50,659 nt of DNA from Klebsormidium nitens (GCA_000708835.1 DF237024.1:186608-237266), one strand, 5' to 3'; counted from the first letter of the stretch, positions 1-18,660 are shown. The notes: generated by a model not told the origin, from the letters alone. Made by a program: numbers and translations.

Positions 1-2274
1 GTCTGGTGAGTCCCTAACGAATAGCTGATACTGGAATATCAGGACGCGAGCGGGCGCATGCACAGACTGAACCGATTTTTTTTATCGACGGTGACAAGAT
101 GGACGGTGGTGACGGCAGCCGTCAGGCTTGGTTCCCAACGGTTTTGAATGTGCGGTTCCCCCTGCAGGCAACGATCACACCGCCGATATGGTGTGGTTGG
201 TGATCGTTTGTATCTTCCACCTGTGCGCGCTGCACGCTTGCAGAGGGCACACTTGCAGTAATAAGCAACGTGATTGTTATCAGACTGCCTTCGCACAGTG
301 TATACGAGAGTAATCTTGCTACTTTGCACGTAACGATCGCACGGCGAGGTCTTCGACCTGCGCACCTTGACGTGCGCACCTTTTATATTAAGGATTGCGC
401 AGTTCTCAAAAGCCTGAACGTGCTTCGCGCTAGGCTTCTTTCTTAGATTACCCAAACGGAGGTTCTCAACCTTTGCTAGGTAACGATCACACCGCCAAGA
501 TCTTCGACCTGCGCACGTTGGACGCGCGGGAAAAGATGAGCCCGTCTCTCGCGGAGTTGGAGCACCCTCGGGTCGTCAACGCCGCCTACTTCTCGCCCTT
601 CACTGGCAGCAAGATTCTGACCACGTGTCAGGTGAGGATTGGCTGGAATTCGGCGGAAGCAGGGTTTTGTTTACTGGCGTTTCGGCTTCCCTCTCGGGAA
701 TTGTGGGAGAAGTGGTCAGGTGCAGTTGATTCGCACTTTCCCAGCCAGACGCAATCTTGCGGTTCGGTGTTCGATTGAATTGCGTTCGTTCTATTGCACA
801 TAAGAGGAACTTCGAGACCGTCAGGCTTTATCAAGCGTGTGGCCGGGAAAGGTCGTATTAGCAGAACGCGGACCTGATTGGAAAGGCTTTCAATATTGGG
901 ATCCCGAGTGGAACTCTGTGAGCATATTTGTCGCTTGTTCTCCTTGCTGCAACTTCCTCCAGAATCCGAGAACCGTTTCTCTACAAGCAGCTTTGTAAAT
1001 GAGAGCACGGCCTTCGTAAGCTTGTTGACACAGTCTTATTGTGTGCATGTCTCAAACTCTCCCATAATTTCGAAATCGAATGCGGGACAACAGGTTACGG
1101 GTCTGGGACTACATATCGTCAGGATCCTGACTGGGATTTCGTCCACAGCCACAACAAGACGTGCTCGTCCGACTCCTCTAGGTCATATGTATATTGATTG
1201 TAGGACAACCGGTTACGGGTCTGGGACTACATCTATGGTGACCTGTCGGAGCCCAACCGCGAAATCGTCCACAGCCACGACTTCAACCGCTACCTTACGC
1301 CCTTCAAAGCCGAGTGGGATCCCCGTGACGTCACCGAGAACCTGGTCGTCATTGGGCGTTACATCAGCCACGACTTTGACGGCGTCGCGTTGCACCCGGT
1401 GGATTTCATCGACGCTTCTACCGGGGGGTTAGCGGGCGAAGTGTGGGACCCGAACATTACGACGATCAGCCCGGTCAACAAGCTGCACCCACGGTTGGAC
1501 GTCCTGGCAACCGGGTCGTCGAGGTGGGTTATTGAGAAGGGTTTACTTCTCAGGTTCCAGCTTTATAGAGTTTGGGTTTTGGCTTGCGGATTGCGGGTGC
1601 TGTGTTGAGGATTCCGAGTTCCCGAGTTCTGGGTTCTAAGTTCTGGATTCGGGTTCTGAGCTCTGGGTTCCAGGGCTTCGGGTATTGGAAGGATGATGAA
1701 GGATGATGGGGTTCAAAGTAAAATGGTATCTGGGTTTGGATTTTGTGAGGGGAGTCTGCGGATGCGGATGTGGGTCTCCAAATGGAGGTCATGGCTTCCA
1801 GATGAGTTGTTGTTTTCTCCCTTGTGGAAGATCGGGTATTTTTAGCCTTCAACAGTGAGGGACTTTGTCTCGAACCTCGAATCAAATGAACCGAGGTTTC
1901 TGACCACACTCAGGAGTTTGCCTGTGTTCGTACAAGCTGGTTCTTCATGCCCCACCTACGCTAGGTTGATCGTCTGTTCCCCAACTTCCTTCTTTGGTAA
2001 ACCTCCTTGGGAGCGGAATGACAAATCAAGGCGCAGTAAGCCGGTTCTTGGAACTTGACACTACCCTTTTCCCCGACGCAGGTCTCTCTTCATCTGGCGG
2101 CCCAATCCGGACGAGGAAGAGGACGACAGTGTCAAGGAGGCGACCCGGCAGATGCTCACGGAGGTCCTCATTTACAACGCGGAGGAAGCCACCGACGCGA
2201 AGAAGAAAAAGAAGAAGAGTGCGGACATAGACGATTTGGCGGCAGCCGCAAAGAAGAAGAAATCGGCCGGCTGA
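1..2274 (+). CDS. DDB2: DNA damage-binding protein 2 (DDB2), WD40 protein; 3' part only
   Basis: C-terminal part of DDB2, the WD40 substrate receptor of the CUL4-DDB1 ubiquitin ligase that recognises UV lesions in chromatin for nucleotide excision repair. Exons: last five bases of an exon at 1-5 (donor GTGAGT at 6), 480-631, 1204-1523, 2082-2274; phases agree at each junction. Visible motifs: a WD repeat with [11 protein letters not shown], then [64 protein letters not shown]. These blocks follow the DDB2 C-terminal propeller. The protein ends in an acidic stretch (DEEEDDS) and a Lys-rich tail with two K-runs, resembling a nuclear localisation signal. Stop TGA at 2272-2274. The start and the N-terminal blades lie outside the window. 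Introns 1 and 2 carry decayed copies of the downstream exon starts. I am very sure of the family; exon borders are inferred from splice signals and phase. Confidence 0.93.
168..372 (+). repeat. two decayed copies of the DDB2 exon start (480)
   Basis: Copies of the first ~45 bases of the exon at 480 lie upstream in the same intron. Copy one (168-236) begins right after a good acceptor (pyrimidines then CTGCAG at 162-167). It matches the exon start, is interrupted by about 27 extra bases, and resumes with ATCTTCCACCTG. Copy two (330-372) starts TAACGATCGCAC and continues with CTTCGACCTGCGCAC, but its AG acceptor is lost. Spacing to the real exon is about 310 and 150 bases. Confidence 0.8.
1085..1170 (+). 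repeat. decayed copy of the DDB2 exon start (1204)
   Basis: The stretch GGGACAACAGGTTACGGGTC, continuing TGGGACTACAT, repeats the start of the exon at 1204 almost exactly. About 45 bases further on, TCGTCCACAGCCAC recurs, as in the exon. The copy sits about 119 bases upstream of the real exon, inside the intron. The bases before it no longer form an AG acceptor. Confidence 0.85.
1611..1690 (+). repeat. degenerate TTCTGGG-type short tandem repeat
   Basis: Eight or more imperfect 7-9 base units built on GTTCTGGG / GTTCTGAG / GTTCCGAG follow one another in the last DDB2 intron. They are followed by a small AAGGATGATG duplication around 1689-1710. No coding role is seen. Confidence 0.6.
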
Positions 2275-3437
2275 GTGATGCAGCACTCGGGGCGCGAAAC
2301 CATGCAGGATTGTTGTTTATCGGACCGATCATACCCATGGGAGTGAATCGTACTCCATGGAAGTGAAGCCTTGTCAGCGAACGGGCCAGACTGTCCGATT
2401 GAAGTGGCCTAAATAGATGGAAGGTCGTCAACGGTCGTTGATTTGATTTGTTAAGAACAAACAATGCGCTTTGGAGGAGATCATGTACAAGGTAATTACT
2501 TGCTGGCTTGTATCGTTGTTGGGCTTGAAAAACTTATGTGTGGGTATAAGATTGGCGATCGGGCTGGCGCTTCCAGTTTTGCAGCGCAGACTCAATACTA
2601 GCTTCGAACTATTGGGCCAAAGATTGAGGGGCAGTGAACGTTTGAATGAGTCTGCCGTGCACTTACTTGGTTGCTGGATATGCGAGCAAGCGGGCAGCCT
2701 GCATTACAACGTACGGCAAGCCTGAAGCGTGTCTGACACCAACGACATTGAACTTGAAGGCTAGAGCACTCCGACTACCAGGCGTAGCCGCCTGGGGTAC
2801 AATTGGACGGTCTGCGACCTTTGCAGACAATGAGCCTTCGATCATTGCCGGGTGCTTCATTGATATTGCCGCATTAGTATAGTCACTCAGCGCAGCCCGA
2901 AGAACTATTGGCCCCTTGGGTACGTCGGCCGGGTCTGCAGCTACTCGATCAGCATGCATCGTTCATTTTAAGCTGCCATGGTTTAGTAATGTGCCTGCCA
3001 CTCGTTGCACGGCCACACGTGCGATTCTTTTATATAATCATGTACATATGTGCATATTTTACGTATGTACGTAGCTTTTAGCCTACTAGCCTGCTCCAAG
3101 CTAGGCAGCAGATGGCCGATCATGTTGCCGTGATGGTCGAGAATCTGACATATTAGTATAACCATGACGTTTTGGCATGGTTCAGATAGACTGGTCAGCA
3201 TGTATACTGACCTTCCATTGAAATCTTGCCGCTAGCTTCTGATGCAAGTGCGAACGGTGTAGCTCATTGCACGACTCACTGCCTGGGCCGGGCCGGACTG
3301 GAGGGAGCCGGAGACCCTCCGGGACTACATAAGAACGTGTCTTCCGATTTGGTATCAAGCACGCATTAGCACCCCCAAAGCTTCCATTAAAGGTAAAGAA
3401 CCGTTTCCTGATTGACAATGTCCAACTCGCGACAGTC
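2275..3437. other. intergenic region between convergent genes
   Basis: This 1.16 kb separates the DDB2 stop from the stop of the TMEM135-like gene, so it should hold both 3' UTRs and polyadenylation sites. I see no coding stretch with a recognisable family, no RNA gene and no clear repeat. Confidence 0.6.
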
Positions 3438-6400
3438 TCAGGAGAGCCCTTGAAAGGCCTCCATCTGCAACTTCTCCACCACTTGCTCCACCCCTTCCCT
3501 GTACAAGTCCCTCGACCGGGGCTTCTCCTTTTCCACCCGACCGTGCGGCCCCGGGCTGCCAATGCGGCTGCCAAAGCCCCCGGGGCTGGCCGGGTCGTCT
3601 TCCCCGTGGAAATCGAGCGGCCGGTACTCGGGACTTGGGTCGCCCACCAGGTAGTTTAGCCGTCGGTGGACGGAAGCGGCGGGCGGAAGAGGGGAGAGCG
3701 GAATGTCCGGGATTCCGGTCCGGTTGAGGAAGCGGGTGATGAGGCCCCGGAGGAAGGGCGTCATGGTTTCGGGCTGGTTCTCGTGGTAGAACATGAGGCT
3801 GCCCATGCACAGACAGAAGAGGGCGACCTGCAGGAAGGACGAGATGCGATTCCAAGGCAATCATGCTCAAACTTTCGCTAATTTCGGCACTTAGTCGGGG
3901 CTGCAAGTCGGGGTGTTTGGTGAAAACAGAGCGCGCTTGAAGTCGGTTTGTTTTGCTACAGTAACGATATTAAAGTCGGGCTGTCTGTTACAATCAAAGA
4001 ACTTGAAGTCGGGGTGTTTGCTACAAACAAAGCGCGCTTGAAATTGAGGTGCTTGTTACGCAACAGCGGTTGGTTCCTGTCGGCAAGAAAGCAGTCGTCA
4101 AAGGAAAAGGCCCGAATTCGGAGCTTGTGACGAGGGAGACTGTGAGTGCCAGGAGACGTGAGTACAGTTAATGCTGAAAGCATGCGCAGAGGGAGCAGCC
4201 GCCGTCGTCCGTACTATGCGAAAGCCAGAAGCAGCCGGCCGTGCACGAAAATGTACCATTGCGAACAAAGCCCCTTCAAGACTACACAATGGACAACGTT
4301 ACAAGCCTGATGTCGCCGCCCACGTCATCATGAGCGCGTGCTCAACTCAACATGCCGAATCTCCGGGAGCAGCCGCCAATCCACGAGGATGTGCTGCCGT
4401 CCATCAAGCGCGTTCAACACGCTTATGGAACAAAATCATCTGGTGACGTCAGAACAGGCGTGCCGACGTCAGCGTGCCGCACTCACCCCGGCGTGCCGGA
4501 TCTCCGGGAGCAGCTGCCGGTGCACGAGGATGTACCACAGCGAACCAACCCGCTCTAAAAACTCCACCACACACGTCTTTTTTTGAAATCATATAACAAG
4601 AAGCGCCCGGGTCATCATAAAGACCTGCTCAACATGATTGTTATCAAAGTGCTTCATCACGCTTACCTCAGCGTGCGGTAACTTGGGAAGCAGCCGCCGG
4701 TGCACGAGGATGTACCACAGCGAGTCGGCGGCGCGCGGGAGCACGTACAGCGCGAGCTCCGCGCGCCGGTTCTTCTTCTCGAGCAGCACGGACAGCGCAG
4801 CGAACGCGCCCGCGACCCAGTAGACCGACTTGTGGTCGCGGCTCGCAAACTTGCGCTGCGTGCAGATGACGCCCTGCGGAGGTTGGGGGAAGATGACGTG
4901 AACAGATGACGAATCAAGGGGCCGAGGGTTCGTCAGCGTCCTGGTAAAGAGATGCTCGAGATCGCGGGGCTAAGAGCGCCCTGAATCGCGCCCGCTATCC
5001 AGCAACGGGGCTTCATCATGGCGGTTGCCGATCTTGCACTGAGTGCACTTGACATTAAGATGGGAAGCTTGATGTCAGCACACGCTAAAGGTTACCAGCA
5101 GTTGGAAAGCTGACAAAGACCTATCTCACGGAAACCAGGGGAGCTTTATTCCCAACTGAGGGAAACAAGACTGCTGCATTGTGACGGCTCTGGATACAGC
5201 ATATTGTGGATTTTTAGATTCAACCTCGTCATCAAGCCGATGACGCCATGCGGGATCTGGTCTGTCAACAGCCAAAGCTGGGCAAGTGAGGTGACAGCCA
5301 CGGCCTAATAACCGTTCTACGACTTTGCCCTTCGTGCAGCGACCGATTGAAACTGCAAGAGCGGGGTCAAGGAGAATCAGTAACTATGGGACCGGGGCCG
5401 GGGACGCTGTTGGAAGGGCTGACGTGGCGGGGTTTAGGGCCGAAACCCTGGGCTAGGCCTTCTTCCAACCAATCATTGAGCTTGAAGCCCCCGGTCAAAA
5501 CCCTAATCCTCGCCACGTCAGCCCTTCCAACAGCGTCCCCGGTCCCGGTCCCCAAATTACTAATTCTCGTTGACCCCGCTCTGAAAGCTGAAAGACGGGC
5601 ACTTGGGACATCACTTTCAAAGCCTCACCTGATAGATGCCGACGAACGCCGACAGAAACGCCGTTGACCGGACTGCGCCGCGCGTGGCGGTAAACAACGT
5701 TCGAAGCGGAGCTTGCGTAAACTGCACAGAAGTTACCCATTTCAGCTTTTTTTGGCTCGTTACATAAATGCACTTCCGTCGTCAGCACACTGGCGAAGGC
5801 GCGTGAAAAACAAGCTGTGGTTTTGCACTAAACCCTGACGGCAGGATCACTCGGCCGGACCAGCAAACCAACTTTGTCCGTCGTCTTTAACGGAAGCCTT
5901 TGCCGAGGAAAACGTGGGTCAGGAGGTTGCGAATCGCATGAGCGACCGTGACGACATCTACCACGCAGCCTAGGAAAGAGACTACACAAAGAACGGTCCG
6001 AGAAGACTATATACAGAAAGACGTAACTCAACTTCAGTAGTTAGCTGAAGAAGATGCTACATTCAGCTGACTACGAAGAAGCTAGCTGAAGAACTTAGCA
6101 TCTTCTTCAATACTTCAATACTTCATTTTTCCAGAATGAAAGTTGTCCATTCTGGAATCGAGCAATCGAGCGTTGCAGCCCCACCTTTTGGAGGTTGAGC
6201 ACGACGAAGGGCACAAACGTGAGCGACATGTACAGCGGAAACGTCTTCTTGAACACGGACCGCATCGCGTTGCCGTTGTGCGTGAAGCAATTGGAGGTGT
6301 CGGGGTGCAACACGGAGCACGGGATGATCTTGGGCTGTCGCCCGATGGTCAGCGGGAGCCGCGACGGGGCGACCTTTCTGAGAATGGAGGAGATGGAGAC

Positions 6401-9400
6401 GGTTTGATATAACCAGTCTACACAGCCCAAGCTTGATTAGGGTATTTTGCAATCCTTGGACAGGGTGATACTGGATACCAGATCTGACTTTGATTACAGT
6501 GTTTTGCCGCACCCGGTCTGTAGCTGAACCCTTCGACCGGTGCACTTCGAATGGCAGAATCGACGCTGAAAGCTCCTTTTTAAAAAGCTCTTTCACAACT
6601 TAGACGCCCAACACAGGACTCCCGCAAGTCTCGCAGCAGGAGCATTCAAGTTTCGGGATTGTGCGTTCTTGACAGGCTCTATCTGCCTTGCCGCTCAGAC
6701 GCACAATCCACATTGAGCTTTCATAAGCAGGAACAAACCGTGAAAGCAACAGCAGCGTGCCTCCGAACAAACCCGAAGACACTCACGAAGAAACAACGAC
6801 CTTCTCCAAATGCACTCGCAGAGGCAGTCCCAAGACTAGAGTGATTGGCCCTTCCTTCTCTCAACGTAGCTTTAGTCCGCATATACCTGCGAACAATGTA
6901 ACATAATAGAAGGACGAGACTTAAAAAATCTATTGCATACCGGATGTAGGACGTCAACTCTGCAAGATCTACGCTCTCCCCTCGGACGGTGCTCTTGACC
7001 GCTTTCAAGACCGGCTTCGCAATCGGCCCCGTTCGTGCGATGAACTCCCAGTACGAGTTATTGAGGGTCTCGGGCCGCATGACGTACGCGTACATGACCT
7101 GCAACAGAGCGACGGCGGAGTGACGTCAGACACTCTTGAAAGGAAGAACGCGCGCGGTTCGTTTGGGACGGAAGCAGAAACGAATGTCTGCATACATGTA
7201 TGCATACATGACTGACAAGACAAGGCGAGAGGAACAACGCGATTAACTTCCGGATCGGACAACTATACAACGTGATGTTTACAAAGCTGGAGTGTCAACT
7301 GCGAAGTCAAAAACGGACGCGACGAGGAGTCAGAAGCCGTCTTTGGGCATGGAAGATGGCGGCTCTTATGAGTCTGATTGGCCAGAACAGGGTCTGCTCC
7401 CTGTCTTAAAGCAACAAAGTCATCATGACCGGCATCGATGAAGCATTTCCGCACAGCAAAAGTACGCACGCTACTTCGACTCTTCCGGCAAAAGGACTCT
7501 CTTCCTACATGCATGACTACGATTAGAACGGCCACCTTGAAAGCATCTTCGCGCAACAAGAGAACGCACAAAGCCCTCACCTGCGAGGCCAGCACAAAAA
7601 GCGGCGTGTCCCCGTGCTGCCAATGATACAATTAAAATCCTATATCATCGGCTAGGTGTAAAACGGGCAATGATGTAACATCTCCGCATACTAGAGTACA
7701 CACACAATACACTCACCTGTGCTGAGGCCAGCGCAAAGAGAAGCGTGTCCCCGTGTTGCCAGTGGCTCCCCCAAAAGTGCCACTTGCCCTTCGACTTCGC
7801 GAAATTGTACGAGCACTGGAAGACACGCGCCAGGAGGTAGAGCGCGAAGGTGCGTCGCCGCGTGGGATTGTCGATCGCCGAAAGCGAGAGTCCGGCCACA
7901 GAACCAGCGATAAAGCTGCAGACGACGCGGCGGTTTGAGCATGTTTGTTGGTGCGTCAATCTGCCTGACCACGTTGGAAAAGAACGTTGATTTGGCCAAC
8001 AAGAAGAGGGCCCCCGAAAAGTCTTGGTTCCCCTTGACGCATCCCTGCGGAAGCTGTTGGCGGAAGACATATTATAGCAAAACCATGACTCTCGCTGCGC
8101 TGTCACTGGACTTTGCTGACGTACGTCGAATTTCAGGTCCTGCGAGTCGCGGCAGATTGAGTCCGCACAAAATACGCAGATACCATCTCAGGCATGCAGA
8201 GTGTGTAACCTTGAAAGAACCACTTCAACGAGCCTGCCGCTGGAGCCAGGGCATCGTTGCGAGCCAGAGACATCCATGTCAAACTCCAAACGGTTTCCAA
8301 ATGAAAGGCATCCAAAGTGTAAGACCAGAACAACTGCTGTCTTGCCAGATTAGTAGGTGATCAAGCAGGAACCAGGTCACTCGACAGCAGTGATGTGCCT
8401 TCAAGGAGAAGTAAGACCTTCTCGTTTCTGCCAAGCTGTGCTATGACAGAGCATGGCACTGTTAAACGCACCTGTTTGCGTCAGACTCGCGGTTAGTCAG
8501 CCGCCGGAGCAAACAGCGCATGAAGTGGTAGGTCCCAGTGAAGCCGCCGAAGAGGAGGCCGATTCTACATGCCTCCTCCCTGATCACCAGGTTCTTCTCG
8601 GATAGGAGCAGCTGCAGATCGTGACCGAAAATCGGAAGTCGTCAGATTGTTCGGTTATGAGCCCTTCTCGGTGTGGCGCCGTGTCAAAGTAACCACAGTG
8701 GAACCTTTATGTGCAACCTTCTCCATCATGACCTCAACAAACGCTTTAAACGAAACAGGAGGGACATCAGAAGCAAGAGGCAACTTCTGTCAGTGTGTAA
8801 GTTTGCATGAGAACGAAGTTGTGAGTGTACGGACTACTGACAATCATAAAGGGAACAGCCGGCTCAACAATTGCGTGCAGACTGAGATATCGTATTCGCA
8901 TGTGTCTGAATGTGGTCCTGAGTAGGACTCCAGCACGAACCGAAACATGTGTGCAACGCTCGGCGATAGTTGGTCCTCAGAAGCGCGTAGATCCTAACTA
9001 TTTGACACCGCAGCTGAAGTTTAGGAACAAAGAACCTGTAAGACGTGTGACAGGCACACAGATTTGAGTTGATTGAGTCGCACCTGGAGATCTAGCACCT
9101 CTGCCGGCCGTTTTCGAAGTAAGACAAAGGACCGGAGAAGCACTCCAATCCCTGCTCGGACTCCATATGCTAGAAGGAAGCTCTGAATGAGGCTGCCTGC
9201 GGCATGCGTGAAGCAAGCATCGCCATGCTGGCAGAGAGGATGTCGCCCTACACGTAGAAAAAGATTCTGCAATGAGAGATAGTTTGTTTCTGGTTTGAGT
9301 ACTAGAGGTTGACCGCCCTGCTTTTTTCTCAAGTTCAGGATGTTACTCTCACATTCAGGATGTTTGTAGGATGCTTTGAATAAGCTGTCAGAAGTGAAAG

Positions 9401-9988
9401 TGATGACAGAGTCCGAAATCCTGGCGCATTATTTGTAGAAAGAGACGTCAATCTATCATGGTTAATTGCACAGCCTGAAGAAATACTGTAAATCATCTAT
9501 CAACTCTGAACGACAGAGGCGAATGAGAGACCAGAGCTTCTTTTTTTGCAACAATAATAAGATGTCAACCAGATAAAAAGGTCGAAAGAAAAGAGGACTC
9601 TCACTACTGAAGTCCCACTTTGATAAAGCGTGGCCACTTCTGCTTCAGATGTTTACCAACTACCATGAGCTTCTCTCAGCATTGTCTGAGCACAAGAGGC
9701 GGGGAAAAAGAAGTAAGTAGAATGCAAGAAGGTTTCACCTGTGAATATGTTTCCGCAAGCCACGTGCCCGTCCTCCTCATGGCTGCGGTGCTTTTGCCGC
9801 TGGATTTCTGCCACCGCCTCCGCCAGCTTCATCTCCGCTTCCTGCAACCTCCGCTCTGTCTCGGCCTTCTCGAGGGCCAGCCTCGTGGACGGGTCCTGGC
9901 TCAACATGACGGTGGCACTTGGAGTCATAACCACCATCTCTCCATCGCTACTGCGGTTGCTTCCCATAGGCCCCGAAGTATTATCCAA
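3438..9988 (-). CDS. TMEM135-like / Tim17-22-23 family membrane protein (plant type)
   Basis: Nine exons on the minus strand: 9739-9988, 9084-9247, 8472-8611, 7717-8044, 6941-7098, 6185-6377, 5629-5721, 4667-4873, 3438-3827. They sum to 641 codons with consistent phase. The N-terminus has a coiled-coil-like stretch (EKAETERRLQEAEMKLAEAV). Then come a Cys/His block (CQHGDACFTHAAGSLIQ), EKNLVIREEACRIGLLFGGF, SVAGLSLSAIDNPTRRRTF, GKWHFWGSHWQHGDTLLFAL, VMYAYVMRPETLNNSY, CSVLHPDTSNCFTHN, RSTAFLSAFVGIYQ, EKKNRRAELALYVLPRAADS and VALFCLCMGSLMFYHE. These are hallmark blocks of plant TMEM135-like proteins, multi-pass membrane proteins assigned to mitochondria or peroxisomes; animal TMEM135 is linked to mitochondrial dynamics and peroxisomal cholesterol handling. 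The C-terminal ~80 residues are Pro/Gly/Arg-rich. The exon at 5629-5721 was placed from the conserved RSTAFLSAF block. Two exons have intronic echoes. The molecular activity of plant members is not settled. Confidence 0.92.
3893..4075. repeat. degenerate tandem repeat in the last intron of the TMEM135-like gene
   Basis: Units containing CTTGAAGTCGGGGTGTTTG(C)TACAA and AGCGCGCTTGAA recur four to five times with length changes (around 3905, 3945, 3970, 4008, 4045), next to the acceptor of the last exon. The units do not resemble the exon. Confidence 0.7.
4187..4548 (-). repeat. three decayed copies of the exon end at 4667
   Basis: The exon 4667-4873 ends (minus strand) coding WYILVHRRLLPKLPHAE, then donor GTAAGC. 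The downstream intron repeats this edge three times. Copy one (about 4487-4548) still reads WYILVHRQLLPEIRHAG and is followed by an intact GTGAGT donor at 4485-4486. Copy two (about 4343-4402) reads ILVDWRLLPEIRHVE without a donor. Copy three (about 4187-4258) keeps TGGTACATTTTCGTGCACGG. Junction spacing for copy one is about 180 bases. Confidence 0.88.
5358..5582. mobile_element. foldback (MITE-like) element
   Basis: Two arms of about 82 bases, 5358-5439 and 5501-5582, are near-perfect inverted repeats around a 61-base centre. The ends are AGAGCGGGGTCAA and its complement TTGACCCCGCTCT. The arms contain GGGCTGACGTGGCGGGGTTT and CAGCGTCCCCGG-type tracts. The element lies in the intron just after the exon 5629-5721. 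No convincing target-site duplication is visible, so the superfamily is open. Confidence 0.8.
6047..6108. other. intronic hairpin
   Basis: GAAGAAGATGCTA at 6047-6059 is perfectly complementary to TAGCATCTTCTTC at 6096-6108, a 13-bp stem with a 36-base loop. The loop itself repeats AGCTGA(A). It lies in an intron of the TMEM135-like gene. It may be the core of a small inverted-repeat element. Confidence 0.55.
7190..7222 (-). repeat. possible weak echo of the exon start at 7098
   Basis: Read on the minus strand, this tract resembles the acceptor and first bases of the exon 6941-7098: CTTGTCAG then TCATGTATGCATACATGTATGC, against GTTGCAG then GTCATGTACGCGTACGTCATGC. It lies about 120 bases upstream of the real exon start. 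The sequence is simple (CATACATGTATG), so chance resemblance is possible. Confidence 0.35.
7581..7625 (-). repeat. well-kept copy of the exon end at 7717
   Basis: On the minus strand this reads W-Q-H-G-D-T-P-L-F-V-L-A-S-Q followed by an intact GTGAGG donor. It mirrors the end of the exon 7717-8044 (WQHGDTLLFALASAQ then GTGAGT). It sits about 136 bases further into the intron and has no matching upstream half, so it is an exon-edge copy and not a whole duplicated exon. Confidence 0.88.
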
Positions 9989-10631
9989 TATATATCATAC
10001 CATTTGAGTGCTTTTGTATTATGTCAAAGCCCTGCTGAGTAGCCCTGCTGATAGGGGCACACCCCCACTTTAAGCTAGACAGAGGAACACCAGTTGCGTG
10101 CACCAATCCAGTCTCCTCCGTTGCATGTTTCTAGCTCTGCAAATAGACTGTTCAATCTGCATAGCTATGTGCGATATAATTCAGCTGCTTCTTATGGTTG
10201 CGCCTTCTGGTTCTCGTTGTCATTCTAGATTTTAGATAAGTCCTCGCTAACAACCTCAAAACTTCTTCTGCAAATGCTCACGGAGGCTTGTCTTCAATCG
10301 CTTGAATTGTGAAAGGATTCTCAAAATCACCTATCGGACCACCTTTCCAGACGTTTCAAAATGAAGAACAAACGAGGATTGAGGCGTAAAGGTTTTGCCC
10401 AGCGCCTCGCAGAAGACACTCATGTTGCTTTCATACGTTCCAGACAAAACAGATGCCTGAGCTGAGGGGCGCCCATGCAAACAAATCCGAATTTGCAACT
10501 TCAAAAATAATCTAGAAATTAGCCGTCCCAGCTGGCAGCAGCCCAGGGCCAAGGCTGCCTACTCAGCAGATTTTGCCACTTTTACTATTAATTAGGGTTC
10601 GCTGTCTCTCCCAATCGTTTGCTAACCCTAA

Positions 10632-10827
10632 GGGTACCGTCATTTTAAANNNNNNNNNNNNNNNNNNNNNNNNNNNNNNNNNNNNNNNNNNNNNNNNNNN
10701 NNNNNNNNNNNNNNNNNNNNNNNNNNNNNNNNNNNNNNNNNNNNNNNNNNNNNNNNNNNNNNNNNNNNNNNNNNNNNNNNNNNAATCAGAATACCTACCC
10801 CGCTGCCACTTCAAAGTGACGGTACCC
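10632..10827. mobile_element. PIF/Harbinger-like MITE with internal assembly gap
   Basis: The gap is bordered by inverted termini: GGGTACCGTCATTTTAA on the left and TTCAAAGTGACGGTACCC on the right. TAA stands directly outside both ends (10629-10631 and 10828-10830). A TWA target duplication with short G/C-starting inverted repeats is the PIF/Harbinger pattern. Most of the interior is N (10650-10783), so coding content cannot be judged. Confidence 0.6.
10650..10783. other. assembly gap (134 N)
   Basis: A run of N with no readable bases. The flanks are inverted repeats, so a hairpin-forming element probably blocked assembly; the true gap length may differ. Confidence 0.99.
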
Positions 10828-10975
10828 TAACAGTAAAGCTGTGCATCTCGCGTAGATCTGGGGGAGAGGGAAAGCCTAAGGCTATTAGGTGCGTGCAGAT
10901 CAACATTTCTTTGCCAAAGGTTCAGCCTTCTTTGCACAGGCGCTCCTTTCTGCGCTTTCAACAACCTCTGACAAG

Positions 10976-18660
<7,685 letters not shown>

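Larger units (their letters stand above)
9989..10975. promoter_or_regulatory. divergent intergenic region (TMEM135-like / prolyl iminopeptidase)
   Basis: This 987-bp region separates the start codons of two divergently transcribed genes, so it should hold both promoters and 5' UTRs. It contains the small inverted-repeat element with the assembly gap. I see no clear TATA box or named motif to rely on. Confidence 0.5.

Noticed and set aside
5828-6031. Candidate for the missing exon of the TMEM135-like gene
   Set aside because: The better candidate at 5629-5721 fits the conserved RSTAFLSAF block, both splice sites and phase; this frame hits a stop.
10550-10640. Telomere-like CCCTAA words near the gap
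   Set aside because: Only single scattered units, no array; better explained by the small inverted-repeat element.
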